From contig NZ_ARYM01000009.1 of assembly GCF_000685315.1 (NCBI RefSeq), forward strand, positions 97,707 through 161,706: a stretch of 64,000 nt of DNA, in the 5' to 3' direction. Source of the stretch: Hyphomonas polymorpha PS728. GTDB taxonomy: Bacteria; Pseudomonadota; Alphaproteobacteria; Caulobacterales; Hyphomonadaceae. The position numbers were made by a program, and so were the translations under genes. Numbering within the stretch: position 1 is the stretch's first letter; every line of letters starts with the position of its first letter. The notes below the pieces were generated by a model. It saw only the letters and a list, made by a program, of their open reading frames with translations, had not been told where the DNA came from and did no database searches. Below, in pieces: positions 46,016 through 54,918 of the stretch.

Positions 46016-46444
46016 ATGAACGGAGCATGGAAAAGCTGGATGGTAGCCTGGTGCGGCGGGGTGATCCTCTTTGGCGCGGTGCTGGCCGGCGGCGGCTTGC
46101 CCGCAACCGATGGCGCCGTGACCTTTCTCTACAACCTTCTGGGCGGGCTAGCCCCCGGCGCGCTGAACCTTGACGCGCCCGGCATGCGCTTTTCCGTCGC
46201 CCTGATGGGGGCGGTCACCCTCGGCTGGGGGCTGACGATCCTGCTGCTGCTGCCCGCGATCCACGCAGCGGGCGCGCCGGCCTGGCGCGGCCTGACCCTC
46301 GCGCTGGCCGTCTGGTATGTGATCGACGGCGCCTTGTCAGTGGCAACCGGTTTTGCGCTCAACATCGTGCCGAATACAGCGCTGGCCGTCGCCTATCTGG
46401 TGCCCGTCCTGGCCAGCGGCGCTCTGCGCCCCGCTCGCCGTTGA
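46016..46444 (+). CDS. Small four-helix membrane protein
   Basis: A 142-residue protein with four hydrophobic helices (about 8-25, 62-85, 92-112, 118-135). GGGAG lies 9 bases before the ATG. It is transcribed divergently from the XRE/MmyB regulator with a 113-base gap that probably contains both promoters. Family not recognised; a DUF4345-like or transporter-subunit role is possible but not shown. Confidence 0.7.
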   Translation: MNGAWKSWMVAWCGGVILFGAVLAGGGLPATDGAVTFLYNLLGGLAPGALNLDAPGMRFSVALMGAVTLGWGLTILLLLPAIHAAGAPAWRGLTLALAVWYVIDGALSVATGFALNIVPNTALAVAYLVPVLASGALRPARR

Positions 46445-46454
46445 GGGGCGGGGC

Positions 46455-48041
46455 TTATTCGTCTGCCGGCGCCGGGATCAGGCCGATGGCGCGGCCCATG
46501 ATGTGGAAGAGTTCGTTCTGCTCGATCACGCCGGAGACGAGGTTTGCGCCGGGGCCGGAGGCAAAGGCGGCAACGTCTTCCCCGCCATGGGTTTCCGAAT
46601 AGAGGGGCACGAGGGATTGCTGGCGGAAGTCAGCGGCCATCGTGTCGACATTGGTGAGGTCGTAGCGCTTGCAGTCATAGACCGGCTTGCCCTCGGCATC
46701 GGTGCCGGTTTCGCGGCAGGCGCCGGGGCCGTTGGCGTAGGAGAGGGTGGTGTAGGGCATCCCGTCTGCGCCGAGCGATCCGCCTTCGGCCGATGTGCCT
46801 GCGGTGACGAGCCCGAGGATCGGATTGCCGCGCTGGGGATAGCCGTTGATCGTCAGCGTGTGGGAATGGTCAGCGGTGACGATGATAAGCGTATCTTCGC
46901 GGCTGGTCATCTCCAGCGCGGCGGCGACAGCTGCGTCAAAGGCGAGGGTATCTTCCAGCGCGCGGATGGCGTTGCCCGCATGGTGGGCATGGTCGATGCG
47001 GCCGCCTTCCACCATCATCACGAAACCGTCCGGGTTCTGAGAAAGGCGGGTGATGGCGGCGCGGGTCATTTCTTCCAGCGAAGGCTCGCCGGCCTTGTCC
47101 TGCTCGCGGTCGAGTTCGTATTGCATGTGGGAGGGCTCGAACAGGCCAAGCACTTTCACATCGGAGGTGAAGTCCGCCGCGTCAAAGCCGGCGCGGTCAA
47201 CCATTGTCACGCGCGCGCCGCCTTTGGCGGCCCATTCTTCCATAAGATTGCGGCCATCGGCGCGGTCGCCGGTCTGGTCGGCATATTCCGGGTCCGGCGT
47301 TTCCTTCGGCAGGAATTTCGAGCGGCCGCCGCCGAGGATCACGTCAAAGTCGCTGGCGGCACCTTCGATAAGTTGGCGGGCAATGTCCTTGCAGGTGTCA
47401 GAAGAGGCCCCGCGCATGTCGCTGTCGGCTTCCCAGTTGCGGTGGGGCACCTTGGCATAGGTAGAGCCCGGCGTGGCATGGGTGATGCGGGCGGTAGAGA
47501 TAACGCCGGTGGCCAGGCCAGAGCGCTGGGCGATCTCGAACAGCGTATCGGCTTCCGTGCCCGGCACGCTGGCGCAATTGCCGAAATTGGCGGCGCTGGA
47601 AACGCCCAGGAAACCGGATTTGGTTTTCAGGCCGGAGCTCATCGCGGTGGCGGTCGCTGCCGAGTCCGACACCTGATAGTCGTGGCTGTAGGTCTTCGAG
47701 AGCGCCGACCAGGGCAGGGTCTCCATCGCGAGGTGGAAGCTTTCCCCGTCCACGCCGGCAGACTGGCCGGCATAGATGCGCGCAGCCGTGATGGTGGAGA
47801 TGCCCATGCCATCGCCAATGAAAAGGATCACATTCCTGGCCGGTTTGAGGCCGCGTTCGGCGATGCGGGTGTCGACGGTAGTGGCGGCGGATTTGTAGTA
47901 GCTGTCATCGGCCTGGATGGGCAGGATCGGCTTGTTTCCGGAAGAGGCGCGGGTGGAGGGCGCGGTGCTGGTGGCGACCGCAGCGGCGCAGGCGGCAGCC
48001 AGAGCAAGCGTGGAGACAAGGGCAACAACGGCGAGGCGCAT
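46455..48041 (-). CDS. PhoA-type alkaline phosphatase
   Basis: A 528-residue alkaline phosphatase. The signal peptide ends in LAAAC-A, possibly a lipobox. NVILFIGDGMGISTITAAR begins the catalytic core; SDSAATATAMSSG holds the nucleophile Ser; HAGNAIRALEDTLAFDAAV and TADHSHTLTINGY carry metal ligands. It releases phosphate from esters outside the cytoplasm. No clear PHO box was found upstream. It complements the PhoD enzyme at 25311. Confidence 0.9.
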   Translation of the reverse strand: MRLAVVALVSTLALAAACAAAVATSTAPSTRASSGNKPILPIQADDSYYKSAATTVDTRIAERGLKPARNVILFIGDGMGISTITAARIYAGQSAGVDGESFHLAMETLPWSALSKTYSHDYQVSDSAATATAMSSGLKTKSGFLGVSSAANFGNCASVPGTEADTLFEIAQRSGLATGVISTARITHATPGSTYAKVPHRNWEADSDMRGASSDTCKDIARQLIEGAASDFDVILGGGRSKFLPKETPDPEYADQTGDRADGRNLMEEWAAKGGARVTMVDRAGFDAADFTSDVKVLGLFEPSHMQYELDREQDKAGEPSLEEMTRAAITRLSQNPDGFVMMVEGGRIDHAHHAGNAIRALEDTLAFDAAVAAALEMTSREDTLIIVTADHSHTLTINGYPQRGNPILGLVTAGTSAEGGSLGADGMPYTTLSYANGPGACRETGTDAEGKPVYDCKRYDLTNVDTMAADFRQQSLVPLYSETHGGEDVAAFASGPGANLVSGVIEQNELFHIMGRAIGLIPAPADE

Positions 48042-48108
48042 GAGCGGCTCCTTCAGGCGATGATCACATTCCCCGCGCTTAGCCCAATCATGTGACAGTT
48101 GCGAGATG

Positions 48109-49041
48109 TTATGCCGGGCGCGGCGTTCTTTCGCGCTGCGCCAGCCAGACAGCGACCAGGATCGTGGCAGCGCCTGCCGCCTGCAGAGCGGTCAGCGGCT
48201 CATCAAACAGCTTCCATGCGATCGCCGCGGCGACCACGGGCTGGGCCAGAACGAGGATGCCGGCAACGGCCGTGTTGGTCCAGCCGAGCCCGGACACGAT
48301 CAGGCCCTGACCCATGACATGCGCGACGAGGGCGAGGACCAGCGGCACGATGAAGCCATTTGCGGTCACCGGCAGAACGCGTTCACCCGCCAGGTTCACG
48401 ATGATGAAAGCAACCACCGATTCCACCACGCTGAGCCAGAAGATGGCTTCGATGCCGCTGAGATTGCGGCGGCCAAGCTTGGAGAACATCATGTAGCCTG
48501 CGACGAAACAGGCTGCGCCGAGCGCAAAAAGATCGCCCTTGAGGCCGCCGGTGTGCAGCGCCTTGCCGCCAAGCGACAGGGCGGCGGCTCCGGCGATGGC
48601 AAGGCTGGCAGCAAAGAACCAGTGCATGCCCGGGCGCTCCTTCAGGAACAGCCAGGCGACCACGCCGACGCCGATATTGCCCAGATTGACGATGAAGGTG
48701 GCGTTGGAAACGCTCGTCATCGTCAGGGCCCAGTGCCACAGGGCAATGTCGATGGCGAAGAAGGTGCCCGCCAGGATGATGAACTTGTTGGGTGGCCGGG
48801 GCAGGCGGCGGTGGATCAGCAGCACCAGGCCGAACAGGATGGGCGTGGCAAAGATATAGCGCCACATGGCGATGGCCTGAGGGCCAAGTTCGTTGCCGAA
48901 CTCCTGAATCCCGATGCGCAGGCCGATGGGCGCAAAGCCGATGGCAACGCCTCCGCCAAGCACCATAAGCGGGCCAAGCCAGCTGCGCGCGGGGGGCAGG
49001 GAACCGGAAGGGGGCGCGGCGGCCAGGGGAGTTTGTGTCAT
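48109..49041 (-). CDS. DMT-superfamily (EamA) transporter
   Basis: A 310-residue membrane protein with ten helices in two EamA repeats. GGVAIGFAPIGLRIGIQEFG and MWRYIFATPILFGLVLL start repeat 1; GLIVSGLGWTNTAVAGILVLAQPVVAAAIAWKLFDEPLT-type sequence closes repeat 2. Substrate unknown. It overlaps the upstream gluQRS gene by 4 bases, so the two are co-transcribed. Confidence 0.84.
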   Translation of the reverse strand: MTQTPLAAAPPSGSLPPARSWLGPLMVLGGGVAIGFAPIGLRIGIQEFGNELGPQAIAMWRYIFATPILFGLVLLIHRRLPRPPNKFIILAGTFFAIDIALWHWALTMTSVSNATFIVNLGNIGVGVVAWLFLKERPGMHWFFAASLAIAGAAALSLGGKALHTGGLKGDLFALGAACFVAGYMMFSKLGRRNLSGIEAIFWLSVVESVVAFIIVNLAGERVLPVTANGFIVPLVLALVAHVMGQGLIVSGLGWTNTAVAGILVLAQPVVAAAIAWKLFDEPLTALQAAGAATILVAVWLAQRERTPRPA

Positions 49042-49883
49042 GCGGGCGCTGTCATGGCCCGAATATCTTCCGGCGTCATCCCCTCGGCGCGGTACTCGGC
49101 CAGACTTTTGTCAGCATTGCGCTTGGAAAGCTTCTTTCCGTCTGCGCCCAGAAGCAGCGGGTGGAAGCGGTAGACCGGTTGGGGCCAGCCCATCAGCGCC
49201 TGCAACATGGCGTGAATGGCGGTTACCGCGCGCAGATCTTCCCCCCGGACAACATGGCTGATGCTCTGCAAGGCGTCATCATGGCAGCAGGCGAGGTGGT
49301 AGCTGGCGGGAGTATCCTTGCGGGCGAGCACGACATCTCCGAAACGCGACGGGTCGGCAGGCACGCGCCTCACGCCTCCGGCGGTCTGTTCCTGGTAAGA
49401 GAGGGTCTCCCAGCGCGCGCCGAGGGCAGACCGCGCCGCTTCCAGAGACAGGCGCCAGGCGAAGGCCGCGTTATGGGAGAGGCGTTCGGCTTCATCAAAC
49501 GGCGACAGCGGGCGGCTGACAAAGCCCGCCTCGTCCGGGTCCGCCCCGGCGGGCAGGCTGGCGGCAATTTCGCGCCGGGTGCGGAAGCAGCGATAGATAA
49601 GGCCGCGGGCCTGAAGTGTGTCCAGAGCGGCACGGTAGTCGGAAAAATGATCCGATTGCCGCCGCACCAGCCCTTCCCAGGAAAGACCCAGCCAGCAGAG
49701 GTCTTCCACAATGCCGGCTTCATATTCGGGCCGGCAGCGGGTTTGGTCGATGTCCTCAATTCTCAGGTAAACCCTGCCGCCTGCCTCGGCTGCAGCAGCC
49801 CAGACATTGAAAGCCGACACGGCATGCCCAAGATGAAGGCGGCCAGTGGGCGAGGGGGCAAATCGCGTGATATAGTCGGGCAT
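49038..49883 (-). CDS. gluQ: Glutamyl-Q tRNA(Asp) synthetase
   Basis: A 281-residue paralogue of the GluRS catalytic core without an anticodon-binding domain. The HIGH-type motif is RFAPSPTGRLHLGH near the N-terminus; the KMSKS-type motif is KKLSKRN. It glutamylates queuosine at the wobble base of tRNA-Asp. Length matches the YadB/GluQRS family. It leads a two-gene operon with the EamA transporter. Confidence 0.9.
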   Translation of the reverse strand: MPDYITRFAPSPTGRLHLGHAVSAFNVWAAAAEAGGRVYLRIEDIDQTRCRPEYEAGIVEDLCWLGLSWEGLVRRQSDHFSDYRAALDTLQARGLIYRCFRTRREIAASLPAGADPDEAGFVSRPLSPFDEAERLSHNAAFAWRLSLEAARSALGARWETLSYQEQTAGGVRRVPADPSRFGDVVLARKDTPASYHLACCHDDALQSISHVVRGEDLRAVTAIHAMLQALMGWPQPVYRFHPLLLGADGKKLSKRNADKSLAEYRAEGMTPEDIRAMTAPA

Positions 49884-49963
49884 CGGCGGCTTGTAGCGGT
49901 GTTTCCCTGTTGCAAGAAACTGGCAGGAAACGTATCGCCTTGAACCAGATGAGGTAAACTCTG

Positions 49964-51025
49964 ATGTCGATCTCAGCGTGGGCGAAATCTGCAGAAACCT
50001 GGCTCATGACGCATGTGCCGGGCGCCGACTGGTTAATGCTGTTTGGCGCGGTCATGGCTGTTGTGACTGCCTTGCTGGTGCTGGTCTGGGTATTGCGGCT
50101 GGCAAACCGCGCCATCAATACGCTCTCGAATGAAGGCAAGGCCCGCGCCGCCCGCCTCAGCAAGGCGCCGGGTTTCCGCATCCTGATCGCCCCGCCCGTC
50201 AAGGACCGCCCTGCCGGCAAATGGTTGCAGGCGGCCCTGTCGCAATATCTGCCCACTTTCAGTTTTGGGGCGCCGTTCAGCCTGGTGGCGATGGGCCCGA
50301 TCAAGGGCGGCCTTGAAAGCCGGTCGGTTGCCCGCGCCCGCAAGCGTATGGCCACCGCGGACGCTGACATGTTCCTCTGGGCCAGCCGCGCCGGGAATGG
50401 CGAGCGGGGGCTGGAACTGCATGGCCTCAGCCGTGGCGGCGGTCTCTCTCCGGCAGAAGCGCGCCTCTTTACCATTGCCCTGCCGGGCGCCCGCAAGGTT
50501 CGCGACGATGATCTCGCCCGCGCGGCCGCCTATCTGATTGCCAAGCAATTGCAACCTGCGCTGAGTGATCCGCAGGCCTTCCGGGCCGAGAAGATCCGCC
50601 AGCTTGCGAATGACCTGGACAGCCTGCTTGCTGGCGAGCCGCCGATTTCAGCCACGCTGCGGGCCGAGATCGAGGCAGATTTCTGCGCCTCCGGCGTGCG
50701 CGTGGCCGAGGAGCTGGGCGATGTGACGGCCCTCGACAAGGTGATCGTCATGCGCCGCAAGCATCTGGAAGCGGCCAGCGAGACGGCTGATACCGGCCGG
50801 GTGATCCAGGCGCGGCTGGAGCTGGGCCGCGCCCTGATCGTGCGGGCCGAGAAGCAGTTCGACCAGAACATCGTGCGCGAAGCGATCGCCCAGCTGTCTC
50901 AGGCGGTTGAGGGCCTGCGGGCAGACCCCATGATCCTGCGCGCCCAGTCAGCGTCTGACGCCCTGTTCAAGGCCCAGTCGATGATCGAGTCGCGCAAGCG
51001 TTTCTCGCTGAACTTCGGTTCCTGA
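49964..51025 (+). CDS. Membrane-anchored protein with helical repeat tail, unknown
   Basis: A 353-residue protein. One N-terminal membrane helix (about 22-46, DWLMLFGAVMAVVTALLVLVWVL). The middle domain (about 65-170) has alternating strands and helices, such as FRILIAPPVKDRPAGKWLQAAL. The C-terminal part (about 230-340) is helical, with TPR-like features (ARLELGRALIVRAEKQFDQNIVREAIAQLSQAVEGL). The TPR reading is tentative. It faces away from gluQ and is followed by the convergent msrA gene. Confidence 0.7.
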   Translation: MSISAWAKSAETWLMTHVPGADWLMLFGAVMAVVTALLVLVWVLRLANRAINTLSNEGKARAARLSKAPGFRILIAPPVKDRPAGKWLQAALSQYLPTFSFGAPFSLVAMGPIKGGLESRSVARARKRMATADADMFLWASRAGNGERGLELHGLSRGGGLSPAEARLFTIALPGARKVRDDDLARAAAYLIAKQLQPALSDPQAFRAEKIRQLANDLDSLLAGEPPISATLRAEIEADFCASGVRVAEELGDVTALDKVIVMRRKHLEAASETADTGRVIQARLELGRALIVRAEKQFDQNIVREAIAQLSQAVEGLRADPMILRAQSASDALFKAQSMIESRKRFSLNFGS

Positions 51026-51048
51026 TCTGAAGCTTCAAAGGCGCAGGG

Positions 51049-51699
51049 TCAGGCCCTCTGGGGCAGGGGACAGCTAACGCCGGTGCCGCCGATGCCGCAA
51101 TAACCGTTGGGGTTCTTCGCCAGATATTGCTGGTGATAGTCCTCGGCCAGATAGACCTTATCGAGCGGTTTGATCTCGCTGGTGACCTTTTCCCGGTGGC
51201 CGGCGGCGGCGAGCGCCTTTTCGTAGTCGGCGATCATCTCCCTGGCGGTCGCCTCCTGCTCGGGGGACAGAACGTAGATGGCCGAGCGGTATTGCGTGCC
51301 GATGTCATTGCCCTGGCGCATGCCCTGGGTGGGGTCGTGGCTTTCCAGGAAGAGTTTGACGAGGGCGGCAAAGCTGACCTCTTTGGGGTCGAACTGCACT
51401 TCCACGATCTCGGTATGCCCGGTGCGGCCGGAGCAGACTTCTTCATAGGTGGGGTTGGGCGTGATGCCGCCCGCATAGCCCACGCGGGTCAGCCAGACGC
51501 CGGGGGTTTTCCAGAAGATGCGCTCGGCGCCCCAGAAGCAGCCCAGCCCGAAGATGGCCGTTTCAAAGCCTTCGGGCGGCGCAGCCGTCAGCGGGCGGCC
51601 GAACACGAAATGCGTCTCCGCCGTGGGAATGGCGGCCGCGCGGCCCTTCAGGGCAGTTTCGGCAGTCGGCAGGTCGAGGTTTTTCTTCATGAAGAACAT
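51049..51699 (-). CDS. msrA: Peptide-methionine (S)-S-oxide reductase MsrA, cytoplasmic form
   Basis: A 216-residue MsrA. The catalytic GCFWG (Cys54) follows a 50-residue N-terminal extension. [32 protein letters not shown] and QYRSAIYVL are typical. No signal peptide, in contrast to the lipidated MsrA at 32808. The ATG at 51699 is chosen, with GGAAC upstream; the frame extends to 51753 without family similarity. Confidence 0.9.
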   Translation of the reverse strand: MFFMKKNLDLPTAETALKGRAAAIPTAETHFVFGRPLTAAPPEGFETAIFGLGCFWGAERIFWKTPGVWLTRVGYAGGITPNPTYEEVCSGRTGHTEIVEVQFDPKEVSFAALVKLFLESHDPTQGMRQGNDIGTQYRSAIYVLSPEQEATAREMIADYEKALAAAGHREKVTSEIKPLDKVYLAEDYHQQYLAKNPNGYCGIGGTGVSCPLPQRA

Positions 51700-51817
51700 G
51701 GGCCGGGTTCCTTCTCTGGCCCCGGATATGGGGATTGATGCGTTTTCTGGCAATCACACGCTTGCGGGGCGGCGGGTCATCCGTTATCTGGCTCGCTTCC
51801 AGCTTACGGGCCGGAAT

Positions 51818-51905
51818 GGAGAGGTGGCCGAGTGGTCGAAGGCGCACGCCTGGAAAGTGTGTAGACGGCAACGTCTCCAGGGTTCGAATCCCTGTCTCTC
51901 CGCCA
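51818..51905 (+). tRNA. tRNA-Ser (anticodon GGA)
   Basis: An 88-base tRNA with a 7-bp acceptor stem (GGAGAGG with TCTCTCC, last pair G-T), D arm GGCCGAGTGGTCGAAGGC, anticodon loop CTGGAAA (anticodon GGA), a long class II variable arm (GACGGCAACGTC) and GGTTCGAATCC in the T arm. CCA is encoded. Its 3' end marks the start of the island and is a likely attachment site. Confidence 0.95.
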
Positions 51906-51950
51906 GCCATTTTCCCACCCGGAGCAGAGGTCAGCTTTCCCGCCAGAACC

Positions 51951-51970
51951 CCCGCAGTGTGCGGGCTTTC
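51951..51970 (+). terminator. Candidate terminator downstream of tRNA-Ser
   Basis: CCCGCA (51951-51956) pairs with TGCGGG (51960-51965) around GTG, followed by CTTTCG. A short stem with a weak T run, 45 bases beyond the tRNA. The rest of 51906-52070 shows no gene. Confidence 0.42.
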
Positions 51971-52070
51971 GCGGCCGCTGCGCGTCTCCGATTCCAGGAA
52001 CAGCCTTATACAGCCGCCGGATTCCGGCAAAGTCTCTGCGGGCGATTTGCAAGGGGTCAAGTTTGGCCGA

Positions 52071-52242
52071 TTTCCCTGTTCCGGCCCGATTTACAGGGAA
52101 TTCCAGAAAAAGATCAGGGAATCGCTGGATCGGGCCCTGTAGATCTAACTGAAATCATTGAAGAAAATTGGCAAATTCCCTACTCGCAGAACAGGGAATT
52201 TTTCCAGCCGTATCAGGGAATTCAAATCCCGGAACAGGGAAC
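52071..52242. repeat. Phased array of WCAGGGAATT sites
   Basis: Direct copies start at 52093, 52114, 52191, 52213 and 52234 (ACAGGGAATT, TCAGGGAATC, ACAGGGAATT, TCAGGGAATT, ACAGGGAACC). Inverted copies are at 52071-52080 (AACAGGGAAA on minus) and 52173-52181. Adjacent direct copies lie 21-22 bp apart. Two modules are visible, each an inverted pair followed by direct copies. The array lies between the tRNA and the 3' end of the serine recombinase gene; it may be a binding platform for recombinase, excision factor or regulator. Confidence 0.75.
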
Positions 52243-52255
52243 CGTTTCGCTGCTA

Positions 52256-53905
52256 TCAGGCAGCGTCCTCGAACCCCAGAATCTGCCATTGCGCATCCCA
52301 TTCAGACGGGATGTCCATCCGCATCAGACGCGAGAATGTCAGAGCCGCAGGCTGGCGGCCGTCCAGGATCGCTTCGACAATCGGAGGTGAGAGGAAGGCA
52401 AGGCGCATCCGCCGTGCGAGCTTTGCGGGCGGCCGGCCAACACGCTCGGCGATCACCGTGACCGGCGTTCCACTGCGGATTTCCTCCAGCCAGACATGGG
52501 CATCGGCGATCGCACGAACGAGCGTCTGATCAGGACAGGCAACATCAGATCCGAAGACGAGCTTCGACTCCACACCGCGGCGGCGGAGCTGGAAGGGAGC
52601 TTCGATGGTGAGGTGTTTGGGCGCGGTGATTTGGAAGTCTGCGCCAAGGAATTCCGCCAGCTCTTTCGCGTCCAGACGGATTGTCATCTGGCCTGGCGAC
52701 ACATCCACCCGCTCGATGACGCTGCACACATCGCTGCGGCCAATATCGGTGAGCCGCATGTCGATACGATCCATATCGGACCGTGATGGCCTGGCGACCA
52801 TCTGCGCTGCCTTTGATCGCAGATGTTCCGTGGTCGCCCTGACCACGGCATCCTCGACCTGCCTTGCTGGCAGGCGCCATGCATCCGCGCAGTTCGGCTC
52901 ACCCGCCAGCAGTCGCGCCGAGCTGTAATAGTGATACCGGCGGCCACCCTTCTGCGCATGTGTCGGTGTCAGGAAGTCGTCGGTCTCATCAAAGATCCGT
53001 CCGGTCAGCAGCGCGCCGGATTTCGATGGGCGGCGTGCCTTCTTCGGGGAGTTCCGGTCGAGCCGCCCCTGAACCGCGTCCCAGAGTTCCGGGTCGATGA
53101 TCGCCTCATGCAGGCCGTCATGGATCTCCAGCTTGTGGCGGATGCGGCCGGTATAGACCGGGTTGCGCAGGATGAAGTTGATCTGTCCGCGGTTCAGCGA
53201 CCTGCCACCGGTTGTCCTGCCATTGCTGAACGTCCGGCGTTTGGATGTGTAGCCGCGGGCAGCGACCTGCTGCTCCGCAAGCCGGAGGCAGCCAAGATCC
53301 CGGTAGAGCCGGAATATCTCCCGGACCCTCTCCGCTTCCAGCTCATTGATCACCAGCGTCCGCATCTTCGGATCGGGATGCTGGTCATAGCCAAGCGGCA
53401 GCAGGCCGCCCATCCAGTAGCCCTTTTTCTTGGACGCGGCGATCTTGTCCCGGATACGTTCGGCGGTGACCTCGCGCTCGAACTGGGCGAAGGAGAGCAG
53501 CACGTTGAGGGTGAGCCGGCCCATGCTCGTCGAGGTGTTGAACGACTGGGTGACGGAGACGAAGGAGCAGCTGGCCGCATCAAACCGTTCGACCAGCTTG
53601 GCGAAGTCGGCGAGCGATCGGGTCAGGCGGTCGATCTTGTAGACGACCACCAGATCGATCCTGCCGGCGGCAATGTCCGAGAGGAGGGCCTGGAGGGCAG
53701 GGCGGTCGAGGTTGCCGCCGGATAGTCCCCCATCATCATACCGGGCGGGGATCAGCTTCCAGCCTTCATGGCGCTGGCTGGCGATGTAGCTTTCGCAAGC
53801 CTCGCGCTGGGCATCGAGCGAGTTGAAGGTCTGGTCGAGGCCCTCATCGCTCGATTTGCGGGTGTAGATCGCGCAGCGGATTGTCCGGCGGTCGGTGGCG
53901 GTCAT
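52256..53905 (-). CDS. Large serine recombinase (site-specific integrase/resolvase)
   Basis: A 549-residue protein. The catalytic N-terminal resolvase domain has CAIYTRKSSDEGLDQ (nucleophile Ser18), YDDGGLSGGNLDRPALQ and VVVYKIDRLTRSLADF. The recombinase domain (GYWMGGLLPLGYD, SLNRGQINFILRNPVYTG) and a zinc-ribbon/HTH-containing C-terminus follow, the latter with AERVGRPPAKLARRMRLAFLSP. Such enzymes insert and excise mobile elements. The start is fixed at ATG 53905 by a 4-base overlap with the DUF2924 stop. Last gene of a three-gene operon. Confidence 0.9.
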   Translation of the reverse strand: MTATDRRTIRCAIYTRKSSDEGLDQTFNSLDAQREACESYIASQRHEGWKLIPARYDDGGLSGGNLDRPALQALLSDIAAGRIDLVVVYKIDRLTRSLADFAKLVERFDAASCSFVSVTQSFNTSTSMGRLTLNVLLSFAQFEREVTAERIRDKIAASKKKGYWMGGLLPLGYDQHPDPKMRTLVINELEAERVREIFRLYRDLGCLRLAEQQVAARGYTSKRRTFSNGRTTGGRSLNRGQINFILRNPVYTGRIRHKLEIHDGLHEAIIDPELWDAVQGRLDRNSPKKARRPSKSGALLTGRIFDETDDFLTPTHAQKGGRRYHYYSSARLLAGEPNCADAWRLPARQVEDAVVRATTEHLRSKAAQMVARPSRSDMDRIDMRLTDIGRSDVCSVIERVDVSPGQMTIRLDAKELAEFLGADFQITAPKHLTIEAPFQLRRRGVESKLVFGSDVACPDQTLVRAIADAHVWLEEIRSGTPVTVIAERVGRPPAKLARRMRLAFLSPPIVEAILDGRQPAALTFSRLMRMDIPSEWDAQWQILGFEDAA

Positions 53906-54303
53906 GCTGATGCCTTCAGGCCGAAGAAGCGGGGCCCGGACCACCTCGCGCCCGTGATCTCGCGCGCGATGGCCGACAGGGAGTTGTAGGTCCGACCGCG
54001 ATATACGAACCCATCTTCCATGCGATCGACGACATGCGAGACCCCGTTCCATTCCCGCACCAGTCGGGCGTCGGACTTGAGACGGGTGTTGGGCGTCACC
54101 GCCCGGTCCTCGCTGGCGATGGCGCGAAGTTGTCTGCGAAGCCGGAGAGACAGGCCGCCGGTTCCGGCCGCCTGACGTTCGTAGGCGATAATGTGCGCGA
54201 TCACCTCGCGACTTAGCGACCGGGGTGGATCAGTTCCCGCAAGCGCCACATAGTGTCGGATCAGATCCTTACGGGGCAGCGTCTGAAGATCAGCGATGCT
54301 CAC
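53902..54303 (-). CDS. DUF2924 protein
   Basis: A 133-residue basic protein of the DUF2924 family (SIADLQTLPRKDLIRHYVAL at the start; LVREWNGVSHVV, GFVYRGRTYNSLSAIAREITGARWSGPRFFGL at the end). The terminal part resembles DNA-binding domains of element-borne proteins. GTG at 54303 overlaps the DUF3489 stop (GTGA), so it is preferred over the ATG at 54333. DUF3489-DUF2924-serine recombinase is a recurrent mobile-element module. Confidence 0.82.
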   Translation of the reverse strand: MSIADLQTLPRKDLIRHYVALAGTDPPRSLSREVIAHIIAYERQAAGTGGLSLRLRRQLRAIASEDRAVTPNTRLKSDARLVREWNGVSHVVDRMEDGFVYRGRTYNSLSAIAREITGARWSGPRFFGLKASA

Positions 54304-54548
54304 TTCTTCGCTCCAGCGATTCTGTAACGGCACTGCCGCGAGCCTTCCGCCGGCTCCAGCTTTTCCAGCGCGATCCCGGCTTGCCTCATCCTGGTAAGCG
54401 CAGCCCGGGTTGTATGGTGCAGCCAGCCGAGCTTCGCGGACAGCTCCTCTACCGTGATGCCGGCGGGGCCGGAAACGAGCGTTCTGAGTTGTTCAGTTTT
54501 GGAGGCACTGGGCTTCGCGGGCGCCTTCGTGGACTTGGTTCTGGTCAT
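54300..54548 (-). CDS. DUF3489 protein
   Basis: An 82-residue protein with a basic N-terminus (KSTKAPAKPSASK) and a winged-helix-like core (GITVEELSAKLGWLHHTTRAALTRMRQAGIALEKL), the DUF3489 pattern. It probably binds DNA and opens the operon DUF3489-DUF2924-recombinase. AAAGG lies about 8 bases before the ATG. Confidence 0.82.
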   Translation of the reverse strand: MTRTKSTKAPAKPSASKTEQLRTLVSGPAGITVEELSAKLGWLHHTTRAALTRMRQAGIALEKLEPAEGSRQCRYRIAGAKK

Positions 54549-54918
54549 CGGTTTGCCTTTCGGGTTTGCGGAAGCGGAGATGCTTCCACGACCTCAAGGC
54601 CCGGGGATCAGGCGGGCGTGCGCGGCGGTGGTCCGCGGCAGGAACACCAATGCTTGGAGTGAAGTAACAGTCCAGCATTTTTGGTCTGACAACGGATAAT
54701 ACTGAGCGACTCAGCGATGTTTTAGGCGGCCATTCGAGGGCGCCCTTGCCAGCAACCTCGTGCTGAATCCGTCCGGGGTTGTCAGGTAGAGTTCCTCGGC
54801 CATGCGAAGCGTGGGAGCTAAGGTGATAAGCACCAGTCGCAGCGCATTCGCGATCGCTGATGGACAGGGCTGAATACGAGTTGTCCCGAACCCAGAATCG
54901 GTGTTGAATTTTCTCCTT
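54549..54918. other. Divergent intergenic region before cas3
   Basis: About 370 bases without a convincing gene between the recombinase operon (minus) and the cas operon (plus). GGATAATACTG near 54692-54702 is a possible -10 for the plus strand, but no matching -35 is clear. A short dyad CTGAG-CGA-CTCAG lies at 54702-54714. The promoters of both operons should lie here. Confidence 0.5.

Noticed and set aside
46428..46454. GCCCCGC/GCGGGGC hairpin between convergent genes as a terminator
   Set aside because: The loop is 13 bases and there is no T run on either strand; in this GC-rich DNA such a match is expected by chance.
48085..48105. Possible PHO box upstream of the alkaline phosphatase gene
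   Set aside because: Only one CTGTCAC half-site is seen; the second 7-bp repeat at the required spacing is missing.
52131..52141. Additional CAGGGAATT-like copy (GGGCCCTGTA)
   Set aside because: It shares only CCCTGT with the inverted motif; too short and lacking the AATT part, so it was not counted.
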